Part shown: positions 35,453 through 42,961 of the stretch, one piece after another
Layout: each line of letters opens with the position of its first letter
How positions within the stretch are numbered: position 1 is the first letter of the stretch
Origin: Parvularcula sp.
GTDB taxonomy: Bacteria > Pseudomonadota > Alphaproteobacteria > Caulobacterales > Parvularculaceae
Reading direction: 5' to 3'
Assembly: GCA_002704915.1 (NCBI GenBank)
Contig: PAIP01000034.1
Coordinates: 255,827-319,826 of the forward strand
DNA: 64,000 nucleotides
Program-made: the position numbers and the translations under genes
Notes under the pieces: model-generated
What the model was told of the DNA's origin: nothing
The model's database searches: none
What the model saw: the letters and a program-made list of their open reading frames with translations, nothing else

Positions 35453-35492
35453 AAATATCATCGATAATGATATTTCGATAGAAAGTTTCTAT
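35453..35492. promoter_or_regulatory. Operator candidates between the nhaA unit and the LysR-type gene
   Basis: Two dyads lie side by side in the divergent promoter region. One has the perfect 9-bp arms AAATATCAT and ATGATATTT with a five-base spacer (35453-35475). The other is ATAG-N7-CTAT (35478-35492), the OxyR-type dimer site spacing, and ends eight bases before the ATG of the regulator. They fit autoregulation by the LysR-type protein. Confidence 0.5.
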
Positions 35493-35499
35493 TACAGAA

Positions 35500-36432
35500 A
35501 TGGAGCGCCGCCTCGTGATCACCCTGAAACAGATGCAATGCCTCCTGGCGATTGAGGAAACCTCCCATTTTCGCCGCGCGGCCGAGCGTCTCGGCATGAC
35601 ACAGCCCTCTTTAAGCGTTCAGGTGCAAAATCTCGAAACCGAGCTGGGATTGCGCCTTGCCGAGCGCAGCCGCTCCGGCGTGGTGCTGACGCCGGCCGGG
35701 CGCGAAGTCGCCGATCGCGCGCGGCGCATCATGAACGAGGTGCAAGGGGTCGCCGATTTCGCCGCAGGCGCGCAAGGCGGGCTGGCGGGCGTGTTGCGGC
35801 TCGGCTCGAAGCCGACGCTCGGGCCGTATCTGTTGCCGCATGTGGTGGCGGCGCTGCACCGTTCGCACAAGGACCTTCGCCTTTATGTGCGCGAAAGCGA
35901 GCCGCGTTTTCTAGAGGACGAACTCGGGCGCGGCGTTCATGATCTTGTGCTGACGCAATTGCCCGCCGTCAGCAAGGAGCATGTGGCGGAAAAACTTTTC
36001 GCCGAGCCGCTTTATCTGGCGCTGGCGCGCGATCATCCGCTGGCGAAGGAAGACTCCGTGTCAGTATCGCAATTGCGCGATCTCGATATCCTGGCTTTGA
36101 GCCAGAGTTATCATCTCTATGACCAGATCTCCTCGCTTTGCGATTCCTTCGGCGCGCGCCTTGTGCGCGATTATGAAGGCACCAGCCTTGACGCCTTGCG
36201 CGTCATGGTGGGCATGGGCATGGGCGCGGCGTTTTTGCCGGCGCTTTATGTCCACTCCGAATTGACAGCCCGCAGCGAAGTGATTGTCAGAAAACTGAAA
36301 GGCCGGACCATCACCCGCAGCGTCGGCCTTGTCTGGCGCAAAAGCGCGGGGCGCGGCGACTCCTACCGCGCCATCGCCGGGGTCATTCGCGATGTCGCCT
36401 CGCGCCGGTTCAAGGATCTGTCGGTCTCCTAG
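35500..36432 (+). CDS. OxyR-like LysR-type regulator lacking the peroxidatic cysteine
   Basis: A 310-residue LysR-type regulator. The helix-turn-helix is at about 20-50 (TSHFRRAAERLGMTQPSLSVQV) and the effector domain follows from about 95 with OxyR-like segments GPYLLPHVV and LRVMVGMGMGAAFLPALYV. When aligned to E. coli OxyR around GHCLRDQAMGFC, the peroxidatic Cys199 is replaced by His205 while Cys208 is kept as Cys214. It is divergent from the small gene and nhaA, so it may instead act like NhaR on sodium resistance. Confidence 0.88.
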   Translation: MERRLVITLKQMQCLLAIEETSHFRRAAERLGMTQPSLSVQVQNLETELGLRLAERSRSGVVLTPAGREVADRARRIMNEVQGVADFAAGAQGGLAGVLRLGSKPTLGPYLLPHVVAALHRSHKDLRLYVRESEPRFLEDELGRGVHDLVLTQLPAVSKEHVAEKLFAEPLYLALARDHPLAKEDSVSVSQLRDLDILALSQSYHLYDQISSLCDSFGARLVRDYEGTSLDALRVMVGMGMGAAFLPALYVHSELTARSEVIVRKLKGRTITRSVGLVWRKSAGRGDSYRAIAGVIRDVASRRFKDLSVS

Positions 36433-36660
36433 GGCGTTTTCAAACGATAGAAAAAAACGATCAGTGAAAAGCGTTTCAATCGCTTGTTCTTCACGAAAAC
36501 CGCACATCATGCGCGCAACAACGATAATCGTGGAAGGAGACGCCCAATATTTCGTGCGACGGCCGCCGGTCCCGTCACCCTCCTGCTCGCCGGTCATGTA
36601 AGCGCCATCGCGGCGTTTCTCTGATCCTTGCGCCACCCGCACTCCCAGCAGAGAAACGCT
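36433..36660. other. Region without a clear gene after the regulator
   Basis: No convincing protein gene. A 30-residue frame (ATG about 36509 to TAA about 36601) follows no good ribosome site. The arms GCGTTTCTCTG (36613-36623) and CAGAGAAACGC (36649-36659) pair across a 25-base loop just before the terminator. The segment could be the 3' untranslated end of the LysR-type gene or a small RNA. Confidence 0.4.
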
Positions 36661-36662
36661 TT

Positions 36663-36703
36663 ATGCGGCTCCGCCATCGTCCCCAGGCGGAGCCGCATTT
36701 TTA
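36663..36703 (+). terminator. Rho-independent terminator, plus strand
   Basis: A 13-bp stem (ATGCGGCTCCGCC at 36663-36675 with GGCGGAGCCGCAT at 36686-36698), ten-base loop and a T-rich tail TTTTTATT. On the minus strand no T-run follows, so it ends a plus-strand transcript, either that of the LysR-type gene or a separate small RNA. Confidence 0.85.
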
Positions 36704-36833
36704 TTCGAAGGGTCGAAAACCATCGCCCGCCAGACCGGTCACTGCGCATGCCGGCCCAGGCGGGCGATGGGGCGCGGCGCTTACGGGAAGAACACCGGCC
36801 GCGCCTTTTCTATGGCTTTTCTGTTGAGCGGCG

Positions 36834-37868
36834 TCAGTCCGTTCCGGCGAGGCGGGCCTGGAGCGGCGCCGGACGCGTGGTGAGGAAAGACGCAATCACC
36901 GCGCGGGCTTCTTCGGCCGCTTCCGCTGACGTCTTTTCACCATCCTCAACCGCTTCGGCGAGATCGAGGATCGGCATGTAAACCGCTTCCGGCTCGCCCT
37001 GCACGGTGAGGCCGAAGCGCGGATTCTCTGATTCAATGCGGGTCCATTCATCGCGGACCGCCGCCCAGAAGTCTTGCGTCGCGGCCCAGTAATCGTCGCC
37101 CACGGCGATCTCGAAATCGTCGAACTTCTTATAGGTGTTGACGCCGATCTCGCGCACCAGCGCATGGGGCTCGCCGCCTTTGAGGACCAGTTTCGTATTG
37201 TCCTGTTCATGCACCCAGCCATCGGGCGTGATCGCGTGGCGATTGATCGCATCGACGGCCTGATAATCGTCGCGGGTCGTGGCGTCGCGGCGGGGCAGGG
37301 GGCGCCATTCGCGCGGCGGCGTCCAGGCGGAGACGCCGTCCTCATGCGCCCATTCGCCAAGCGCGCCGTAACGCGGCGCATCATCGACCTGATATACGAC
37401 CTGCGACCACTTTCCGGCCGATTCCGAATCGGAAAGCGCGCGCGTCTCCCAGGTGTTGGCGCCGATAAAGGTGAGGACGCTGTCCGGTTCGTAGCGCCAG
37501 TCCTGGCGCCAGTGCTTCACCGGAAATTTTTCATCGCCGCCGACCACGAGAATATGCTGCAGGCTGATGAAATCGCCTTCATCGGCGATGACGCGCACGA
37601 TTTCATTGCCGCCGGACAGCTTGCGGTCTTTCAGCTCATAGCCTTCTTCGAACGCCACGGTTTCGATAAAATCGAAAGTGACGTGATAGTTCCCCGCCAT
37701 GGCGAGAATGGCTTGCCTGTCTTTCTTGAAGTTGGCCGCTTCAATGTCGGCGTCCCGATGGCTGGCGGTTTGTGTTTTCGATGCCGTGGGGGCGGCGGTG
37801 GCGCAGCCGCTGAGCGGCAGGACGGCGAGCGCCAGGGCCCCCGCGGCGGCGATAATTCTGATGGTCAT
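36834..37868 (-). CDS. DUF6607 family lipoprotein
   Basis: A 344-residue protein with a lipoprotein signal (LAVLPLSGCA, Cys at about 22). The mature part fits the DUF6607 family: FDFIETVAFEEGYELKDRK, VKHWRQDWRYEP, KWSQVVYQVDDAPRY. Members often sit beside TonB-dependent haem receptors, as here; the two genes are divergent with Fur-like sites between them. Probably a periplasmic or outer-membrane partner of iron or haem uptake. Confidence 0.82.
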   Translation of the reverse strand: MTIRIIAAAGALALAVLPLSGCATAAPTASKTQTASHRDADIEAANFKKDRQAILAMAGNYHVTFDFIETVAFEEGYELKDRKLSGGNEIVRVIADEGDFISLQHILVVGGDEKFPVKHWRQDWRYEPDSVLTFIGANTWETRALSDSESAGKWSQVVYQVDDAPRYGALGEWAHEDGVSAWTPPREWRPLPRRDATTRDDYQAVDAINRHAITPDGWVHEQDNTKLVLKGGEPHALVREIGVNTYKKFDDFEIAVGDDYWAATQDFWAAVRDEWTRIESENPRFGLTVQGEPEAVYMPILDLAEAVEDGEKTSAEAAEEARAVIASFLTTRPAPLQARLAGTD

Positions 37869-37992
37869 GACGGTCTTCCCTCTGATTCGTTAAGCGGAAG
37901 GGAGAGCGGCGCGAACATGGGATGAACCGCTCTCCCTTCCTTCCCCCTTCGCCCGGGCTGGCCGGACCAAGGTCTCCGCCTTTTTTCTTAAT

Positions 37993-38057
37993 GCGAATGA
38001 TTCTGAGTTGCAATCGCAAATGATGTCCCTTATGAAACGCAAATGAGAGTCATTCGC
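37993..38057. promoter_or_regulatory. Two Fur-box-like sites
   Basis: The 19-bp dyad GCAAATGAGAGTCATTCGC at 38039-38057 matches the classical Fur box at 13 of 19 positions and a weaker site lies at 37993-38011 (11 of 19). Both are in the gap between the divergent DUF6607 and receptor genes, so iron-dependent repression of both is expected. In many alphaproteobacteria Irr or Mur replaces Fur at such sites. Confidence 0.65.
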
Positions 38058-38085
38058 AATTAGATTTGTCGGGAGTTTGGGGATC

Positions 38086-40278
38086 ATGATGAAAAGACAA
38101 GACGCAATGCGGGGGCTGGGGGGCGAGCGCGCCTTTTTCAAGGCGGCGCTCTTCAGGGCTGCAGGGGCGGCCGCGCTGGCCACGGTTTCGACCGTCGGGC
38201 CGGCGCAGGCGGATATGGCCGCCGGCGATCTCGACGAGGTTACGGTCTACGCGACCCGCAACCCGATCGAGGCCTTCGATTACGCCGGTCAGGTGTCGGT
38301 CATTCCGAAAGACGTGATCGACGATTTCAACCCGTCTTCGCTGTCTGACATTTTCGACGCCGTGCCGGGGGCGGCGATTGGCGGCGGGCCGCGGCGAAAC
38401 GGCATGACGCCGGATGTGCGCGGGCTGTCCGGCGAGGGCGTGCTCATTCTTTTCGACGGCGCGCGCCAGAGCTATCTCTCCGGTCATGACGGGCGCTTCT
38501 TTGTGGACCCCGAACTTGTCCGCGCGGTTGAGGTGGTGCGGGGGCCCACATCCGCGCTTTACGGCTCCGGCGCGCTTGGCGGCGTGATCGCTGTACGGAC
38601 GATTACGGCGCAGGATTTCCTCGATGAGGGGCAGCGCGCCGGAGTCAAGGTGTCCTCCGGCTATCAGAGCGTCAATGACGAATGGCGCGTGGGCGCCACG
38701 GGCGTCTGGCGCAGCGAAGACGATAAAGTCGACGTGGTCGGCAATTTTACGCTCAGAAATTCAGGCGATATCGAGCTTGGCAGCGGCCTCGATCTGGAAG
38801 CCGATGACGAAATTCTCTCCTCGCTATTGAAAACGACCTTCCGCCCCAGCGAGGAATGGACCCTGTCTGCGTCATGGATGCGCTATGGCGGGAACAGCGT
38901 CGATCCGAACAACCCGCAAGGCAATAATCCGGCGGGGCCGGGCAACGAAAATGTGGATCGCGATATTGATTCGAACACTCTTCAAGGGAACGTGAATTAC
39001 AATCCGGCGACGAACCTCATCGACGCCAATCTCGTCGGCTATTTCACCAAGAACACCGTCACGGAAGACGAGATCGACACGACGCGCACGGTCAGCCGCG
39101 AGGTCGAAACCTTCGGCGTTGCGCTGGACAATCGCTCGCGGTTCGAAGCGGGCCCTGCGTCGCTTGTCTTCACTTATGGCGGCGAGTTTTATCGCGACGA
39201 ACAGGTCGGCCGGGACAATATGACGGCGGACATGACCCGCGGCGGCGTGCCTGACGCCACGGCGAAATTCTACGGCGCCTTTGCGCAGGCCGAGCTGTCC
39301 GTGAAAGGTCCTGTGGGCGTCTTTACGCTCGTACCCGGCGTCAGGTGGGACCGGTTCGAAAATGATGCGGTGGGCGAACCGTCGACCAGGGACGAGGCCG
39401 TGTCGCCGAAAGTCGGCGCGACCTGGAAACCGGTTCCGCAATTGCTGGTCTTCGGCAACTGGGGGCAGGCGTTCCGCGCGCCGTCCTTCAATGAGATTTA
39501 CGCGGACAATGTTCACTTCCAGATTCCCAATCTTTCCGTGCCGGGACCGTTGGGCCCGTTCGGTCCGCCGGCTTTCGTGACGAACTTTTTCATCCCGAAC
39601 CCGGATCTCGTGCCGGAAGAATCGGAAACCTGGGAAGTCGGCGCCGGGGTCGATTTCGAAAACATCCTGTTCGATGGTGACAGCTTCATTGCCAAGGGGT
39701 CCTATTATCAGTCGGACGTCACCAATCTCATCGATCTCGAAGTGAACATTCCCTTCACCTGTTTCCTGACCCCGGATCTATTGTTCCCCGGCGCGCCGCC
39801 CTGCGGTTCCGGCGAGGCGTTCGGCAATTATTCGCGCAATGTGAATGTGACGAATGCTGAACTCGATGGCGTCGAGGTGGAGGCGCAATATGACAGCGAC
39901 TATTTCTGGCTGCGCGGGAATTTCGCGACCATTGACGGGCGCGATGTTGCGAATGACGATTATGTGGGCGTCCTTTCGCCGGACATTGTCTTCCTTGACG
40001 GGGGGCTGAAATTTTTCAGCGGCGATCTGCGTCTTGGCGCGCGCGTGTCCATCGCGTCTGACTTCAACAAGGTGAACGATCCGGCAAACGCCCGGGACGG
40101 TTATACGGTGGGCGATGTCTACGCTGTGTGGCAGCCCATGTCCGGTAAGTTGAAAGGGCTTCGCGTCGATCTCGGCGCGGACAATGTCACCGACGCCGAT
40201 TACGACGTCGTCGCCGCGGGCGTCAGCCAGCCGGGCCGCAATTTCAAGGCGACGGTGAGCTGGCGTCAGGGGTTCTAA
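38086..40278 (+). CDS. TonB-dependent haem/haemoglobin-type outer-membrane receptor
   Basis: A 730-residue outer-membrane receptor. It has a long signal region (ending about AQADMAAG), a plug domain with DEVTVYATRNPIEAFDYAG and VRGPTSALYGSGALGGVI, and a beta barrel ending in an aromatic residue (TVSWRQGF). The domain order and late barrel motifs (GQAFRAPSFNEIY) fit the haemoglobin/transferrin/lactoferrin receptor family. Transport needs TonB; the nearest TonB-domain gene (56339) is a lipoprotein and probably unrelated. The start may be 38086 or 38089. Confidence 0.92.
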   Translation: MMKRQDAMRGLGGERAFFKAALFRAAGAAALATVSTVGPAQADMAAGDLDEVTVYATRNPIEAFDYAGQVSVIPKDVIDDFNPSSLSDIFDAVPGAAIGGGPRRNGMTPDVRGLSGEGVLILFDGARQSYLSGHDGRFFVDPELVRAVEVVRGPTSALYGSGALGGVIAVRTITAQDFLDEGQRAGVKVSSGYQSVNDEWRVGATGVWRSEDDKVDVVGNFTLRNSGDIELGSGLDLEADDEILSSLLKTTFRPSEEWTLSASWMRYGGNSVDPNNPQGNNPAGPGNENVDRDIDSNTLQGNVNYNPATNLIDANLVGYFTKNTVTEDEIDTTRTVSREVETFGVALDNRSRFEAGPASLVFTYGGEFYRDEQVGRDNMTADMTRGGVPDATAKFYGAFAQAELSVKGPVGVFTLVPGVRWDRFENDAVGEPSTRDEAVSPKVGATWKPVPQLLVFGNWGQAFRAPSFNEIYADNVHFQIPNLSVPGPLGPFGPPAFVTNFFIPNPDLVPEESETWEVGAGVDFENILFDGDSFIAKGSYYQSDVTNLIDLEVNIPFTCFLTPDLLFPGAPPCGSGEAFGNYSRNVNVTNAELDGVEVEAQYDSDYFWLRGNFATIDGRDVANDDYVGVLSPDIVFLDGGLKFFSGDLRLGARVSIASDFNKVNDPANARDGYTVGDVYAVWQPMSGKLKGLRVDLGADNVTDADYDVVAAGVSQPGRNFKATVSWRQGF

Positions 40279-40286
40279 AGAAATAA

Positions 40287-40411
40287 TCTCCTCCCCCGCT
40301 TGCGGGGGAGGTGTCCGCGCAGCGGACGGAGGGGGCTGCGTGATTTCGCCCCCTCCTTCGTCCCGGACGAAGGCCGGTCCGACACCTCCCCCATAAATGG
40401 GGGAGGAGGAA
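40287..40411. repeat. Palindromic intergenic repeat, family B copy 2
   Basis: It contains CTCCTCCCCCGC/TTGCGGGGGAGG followed by GTGTCCGC and GCGGACGGAGGGGG, and ends with a second hairpin CTCCCCCAT/ATGGGGGAG. The same blocks occur at 9911-10049 and 59302-59437. It separates the receptor gene from the small downstream genes. Confidence 0.8.
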
Positions 40412-40426
40412 ACCAGGGAGAAAAGG

Positions 40427-40618
40427 ATGATCCGTACACATAGCGAAGACAGAAGCCTCATTTCCTGGCTCATCATGCAGGAGCGGGTCCTGAGGCTCTG
40501 GATCGAGGAGGCGCTCGCCGCCGCGCCGGCGGACGGGCGTTTTATCGCCGAGCTTGAAAATCATCATCACTGGCTCGCCGGTCAGATCGCCCGCCTTCAG
40601 CAAAGGAACGCGGCGTGA
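40427..40618 (+). CDS. Small helical protein next to the haem receptor, unknown
   Basis: A 63-residue protein with the ATG at 40427 after AGGGAGAAAAGG. It is helical (SLISWLIMQERVLRLWIEEAL) and has a His cluster (ENHHHWLAGQIARLQQ). Its stop overlaps the GTG of the next gene, so they are coupled. The histidines could bind haem or iron; this is inference. Confidence 0.75.
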   Translation: MIRTHSEDRSLISWLIMQERVLRLWIEEALAAAPADGRFIAELENHHHWLAGQIARLQQRNAA

Positions 40619-41115
40619 AAACGGCGAACACGATTTCCCTCGCGGCGCCGCTGTCGCTCCTTCTGTTCCTCGCAGGGCTCGCGGCTCTTTTCTGGGCGTT
40701 CATGACCGGCACGGCCATTGATCCGGAAAAGGGCCGCGATGCGATGATCGCGGCCATCTGGAATCATGTGGGCTGGGGCGTCCTCGCCGCGCCGACGCTG
40801 CTCATTTATATGAGCTGGCGGCTGTTTGCAGGAAATTCTTCGCGAGCAACGCTGATGGAAAAGTTCGGCATTGCGCTTTTGCTGGCGCTTGTCGCCGCGG
40901 TCATCTTCCTGATCGTCACGGGACCGATCACGGTCTGGACCTATGGGTCGGCGCTGAAAGTTTTCGACTGGTTTGCAATCCCGTCGCCCACGGGCAAGGC
41001 GCCGGCGCTGCATTCTTTCGTGGAGCAGGCGCATGTTTATGTGGCGCGTGTCACGCCCTGGCTCGCCGGCGCGGAGCTGGCGCTGTTCGCTTTTTCGAAC
41101 GTTCAACGCAAATAA
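40615..41115 (+). CDS. Cytochrome b561-like membrane protein
   Basis: A 166-residue protein with four membrane helices. The pattern matches prokaryotic cytochrome b561: AAIWNHVGWGVLAAPTLLIYMSWRLF, then IVTGPITVWTYGSALKVFDWF and HSFVEQAHVYVARVTPWLAGAEL. The final His-rich helix end of b561 is missing, so haem ligation may differ. GTG start coupled to the upstream gene. Role probably linked to iron or haem reduction. Confidence 0.75.
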   Translation: MKTANTISLAAPLSLLLFLAGLAALFWAFMTGTAIDPEKGRDAMIAAIWNHVGWGVLAAPTLLIYMSWRLFAGNSSRATLMEKFGIALLLALVAAVIFLIVTGPITVWTYGSALKVFDWFAIPSPTGKAPALHSFVEQAHVYVARVTPWLAGAELALFAFSNVQRK

Positions 41116-41147
41116 AAAAGGGCCGCATCCCCCGATGCGGCCCTTTT
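41116..41147. terminator. Bidirectional terminator
   Basis: A perfect 14-bp stem (AAAAGGGCCGCATC at 41116-41129 and GATGCGGCCCTTTT at 41134-41147) with a CCCC loop, flanked by A-rich and T-rich sides. It lies between the convergent b561-like and OsmC genes and can end transcription from both. Confidence 0.92.
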
Positions 41148-41166
41148 CTCTCCCCCGAAACGCCTG

Positions 41167-41730
41167 TCAAACGATTTGCAGGCGATCCTTAATGCGCACC
41201 GGTCGCGCGATGTTGTGATAGTTGGCCGATGTCTTCATCACGGCCTCGTGGATCTCGGCGAATTGCTGCGGCGTGGCGTCGCCGGAAATCCGCACCACGG
41301 CGATCAGGCTTTCATGACCCGGGGCGACCTTGTCCGAGAGGCCGAAAAAACCGCGCAGATCGATATCGCCCGTGGTTTCGATTTCGAGACTGTCGATGCG
41401 GATGCCCTGCAGCGAACAAAGCGCGACATAGCCGACCATGAGACAGGAATTGAGCGCCGCCAGCATATATTCCTGCGGATTGGCGAAGGCGTTGGCGCCG
41501 CCAAGTTCTTCGGGTTCGTCGATGTCGATGGTGAAGTCGCGGCGGATTTCCTCGCCCCCGAGCGTGCAGGATTTGACTTTGGAGCGGTTATGCGTGCGTC
41601 CGCGCCACTCCGATGAAACTGTCCAGCGCGAGGCGCCGGCGGCGGCATTGTCTTCAACGGCGCCGATAAGTTCTTTTATTTCCGTCACATGAAGACCGTT
41701 GAGGGTCTCCGTCTTCGGGGTTTCCAGCAT
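41167..41730 (-). CDS. OsmC family peroxide-type reductase
   Basis: A 187-residue OsmC/Ohr-fold protein; the start is at 41730 (MLETPKTETLNG). The OsmC core is seen in NPQEYMLAALNSCLMVGYVAL (first redox Cys region) and the ending YHNIARPVRIKDRLQIV. Such proteins reduce organic peroxides with paired thiols. It is 31 bases downstream of the unknown helical protein gene. Confidence 0.87.
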   Translation of the reverse strand: MLETPKTETLNGLHVTEIKELIGAVEDNAAAGASRWTVSSEWRGRTHNRSKVKSCTLGGEEIRRDFTIDIDEPEELGGANAFANPQEYMLAALNSCLMVGYVALCSLQGIRIDSLEIETTGDIDLRGFFGLSDKVAPGHESLIAVVRISGDATPQQFAEIHEAVMKTSANYHNIARPVRIKDRLQIV

Positions 41731-41761
41731 GGATAGGGAGCTCCTTTCGAGGGGGACCGGA

Positions 41762-42613
41762 TCAGCAAAAAGAAAGAGCGGTTGCGGCGGCTGCGTCCGC
41801 ACCGGCCGGCGACATTTTTTCCAGCATGGCGCGCATGGTCGGATGGGAAAGTCCGGAGCCGATAAAACTCCAGCGCATGGCCTGGTGCTGCACGCGCAGG
41901 AAATCCGCACGGTCCTCGCCATTCAGCGCGCGGCCCGCGGCGCGTTCGAACGTGGCGAGATCGAAAACCGTCTGTTGTTTCAGCTTGCCGTCGAGAAAGG
42001 CGCAGATCTGAAGGTAGTCTCCGATGGCCGCCTCCAGCGCTTCGGCGTCGCGCCCGGCGACGAGCCTGTCCGCAATCGCCCGGCGGCGCGCGTTATGCTG
42101 CATGACTTCCATCCAGCGATGCTGGAGCAGGTTTTTGAAATGCGGATAAAGACTGGCGTCGTCGCGAACGCTTTCGGCGTAGTGGCGCTGGCTCATCCAG
42201 CCGAAGGCGAGGCTCGTTAGGCTCGCCGCCAGCGGGTCGCGCCCTGCGATATGCGCCGCAATGTCTTCAGCGGGTCCGATGACCTCGCAGTCTGTTCCAA
42301 GGCGTTCGGCGATCTCGTCGCGAAAATGATTGAACAGGCGGATATGCGTTGCGCCCCGGGGGCCGGCGCGATCATCCGTAAGGGGGGCGATGACCGCTTC
42401 TGCAAGCCCCATCAGAGAAAGATAGCCATGCCCGCGAATCTGGTTGAGCAGGCGCTGCTCCCGGTTCGACAGGAAAAACAGGCCGCGAATGCGCGCGAGA
42501 CTTTCCGGCAGGAACGGTTTGGAAAAGCTGGCCGGCCGGTCATTGCCGAACGGACAGGCGAGCAGGGAGTTCGGAACCGTGGCGGGCCGGGCGGCGGCGA
42601 TGAGGGCGTTCAA
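41762..42613 (-). CDS. Helical protein upstream of OsmC, unknown
   Basis: About 283 residues if translation begins at the TTG at 42613, which has GGAGAGAG upstream; no ATG is well placed and the open frame runs further up. It is helix-rich: FFLSNREQRLLNQIRGHGYLSL, FNHFRDEIAERLG, FKNLLQHRWMEVMQHNARRR and AIGDYLQICAFLDGKLKQQTVFDLATFER. No family recognised; a four-helix, ferritin-like fold is possible. Probably cotranscribed with OsmC. Confidence 0.7.
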   Translation of the reverse strand: MNALIAAARPATVPNSLLACPFGNDRPASFSKPFLPESLARIRGLFFLSNREQRLLNQIRGHGYLSLMGLAEAVIAPLTDDRAGPRGATHIRLFNHFRDEIAERLGTDCEVIGPAEDIAAHIAGRDPLAASLTSLAFGWMSQRHYAESVRDDASLYPHFKNLLQHRWMEVMQHNARRRAIADRLVAGRDAEALEAAIGDYLQICAFLDGKLKQQTVFDLATFERAAGRALNGEDRADFLRVQHQAMRWSFIGSGLSHPTMRAMLEKMSPAGADAAAATALSFC

Positions 42614-42692
42614 GGGTCTCTCTCCATTTACGCTGAACTGCGGCGCCCGCGATTTCTCCTGCGCGGGCGCCTGATCGGGGCATGGCCCGGCC

Positions 42693-42782
42693 TCAGGCGA
42701 TCGGATTGATCGCCAGCCAGGATACGATGCTCGCCAGGACCAACAGGACGAGGTTGGCGATCGCTTCATGGTGGAATTTCAT
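42693..42782 (-). CDS. 29-residue membrane peptide, unknown
   Basis: A short frame starting MKFHHEAIANLV and ending NPIA, with one membrane-spanning stretch (LVLLVLASIVSWLA). The ATG is preceded by GGAGAGA at good spacing, the same sequence context as the TTG start of the next gene 79 bases downstream. It is on the same strand as that gene and OsmC and likely opens their transcript. Confidence 0.6.
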   Translation of the reverse strand: MKFHHEAIANLVLLVLASIVSWLAINPIA

Positions 42783-42961
42783 GGGTCTCTCCTTTGTTAG
42801 CTTCGCGGCGCCCGTTTTTTTGACTGGGGTCTATCCGCCGTTGTCGCCTTTTTGCCGGCCTTTCATTTGCGCGAGCGTTGAAAGCCCCGTCGAAATTTGC
42901 GACCGACCGTGGTAATTGAGAAAAGATTTCAATTTTCACGTCAGCCAGCCGGGGAAAAGTC

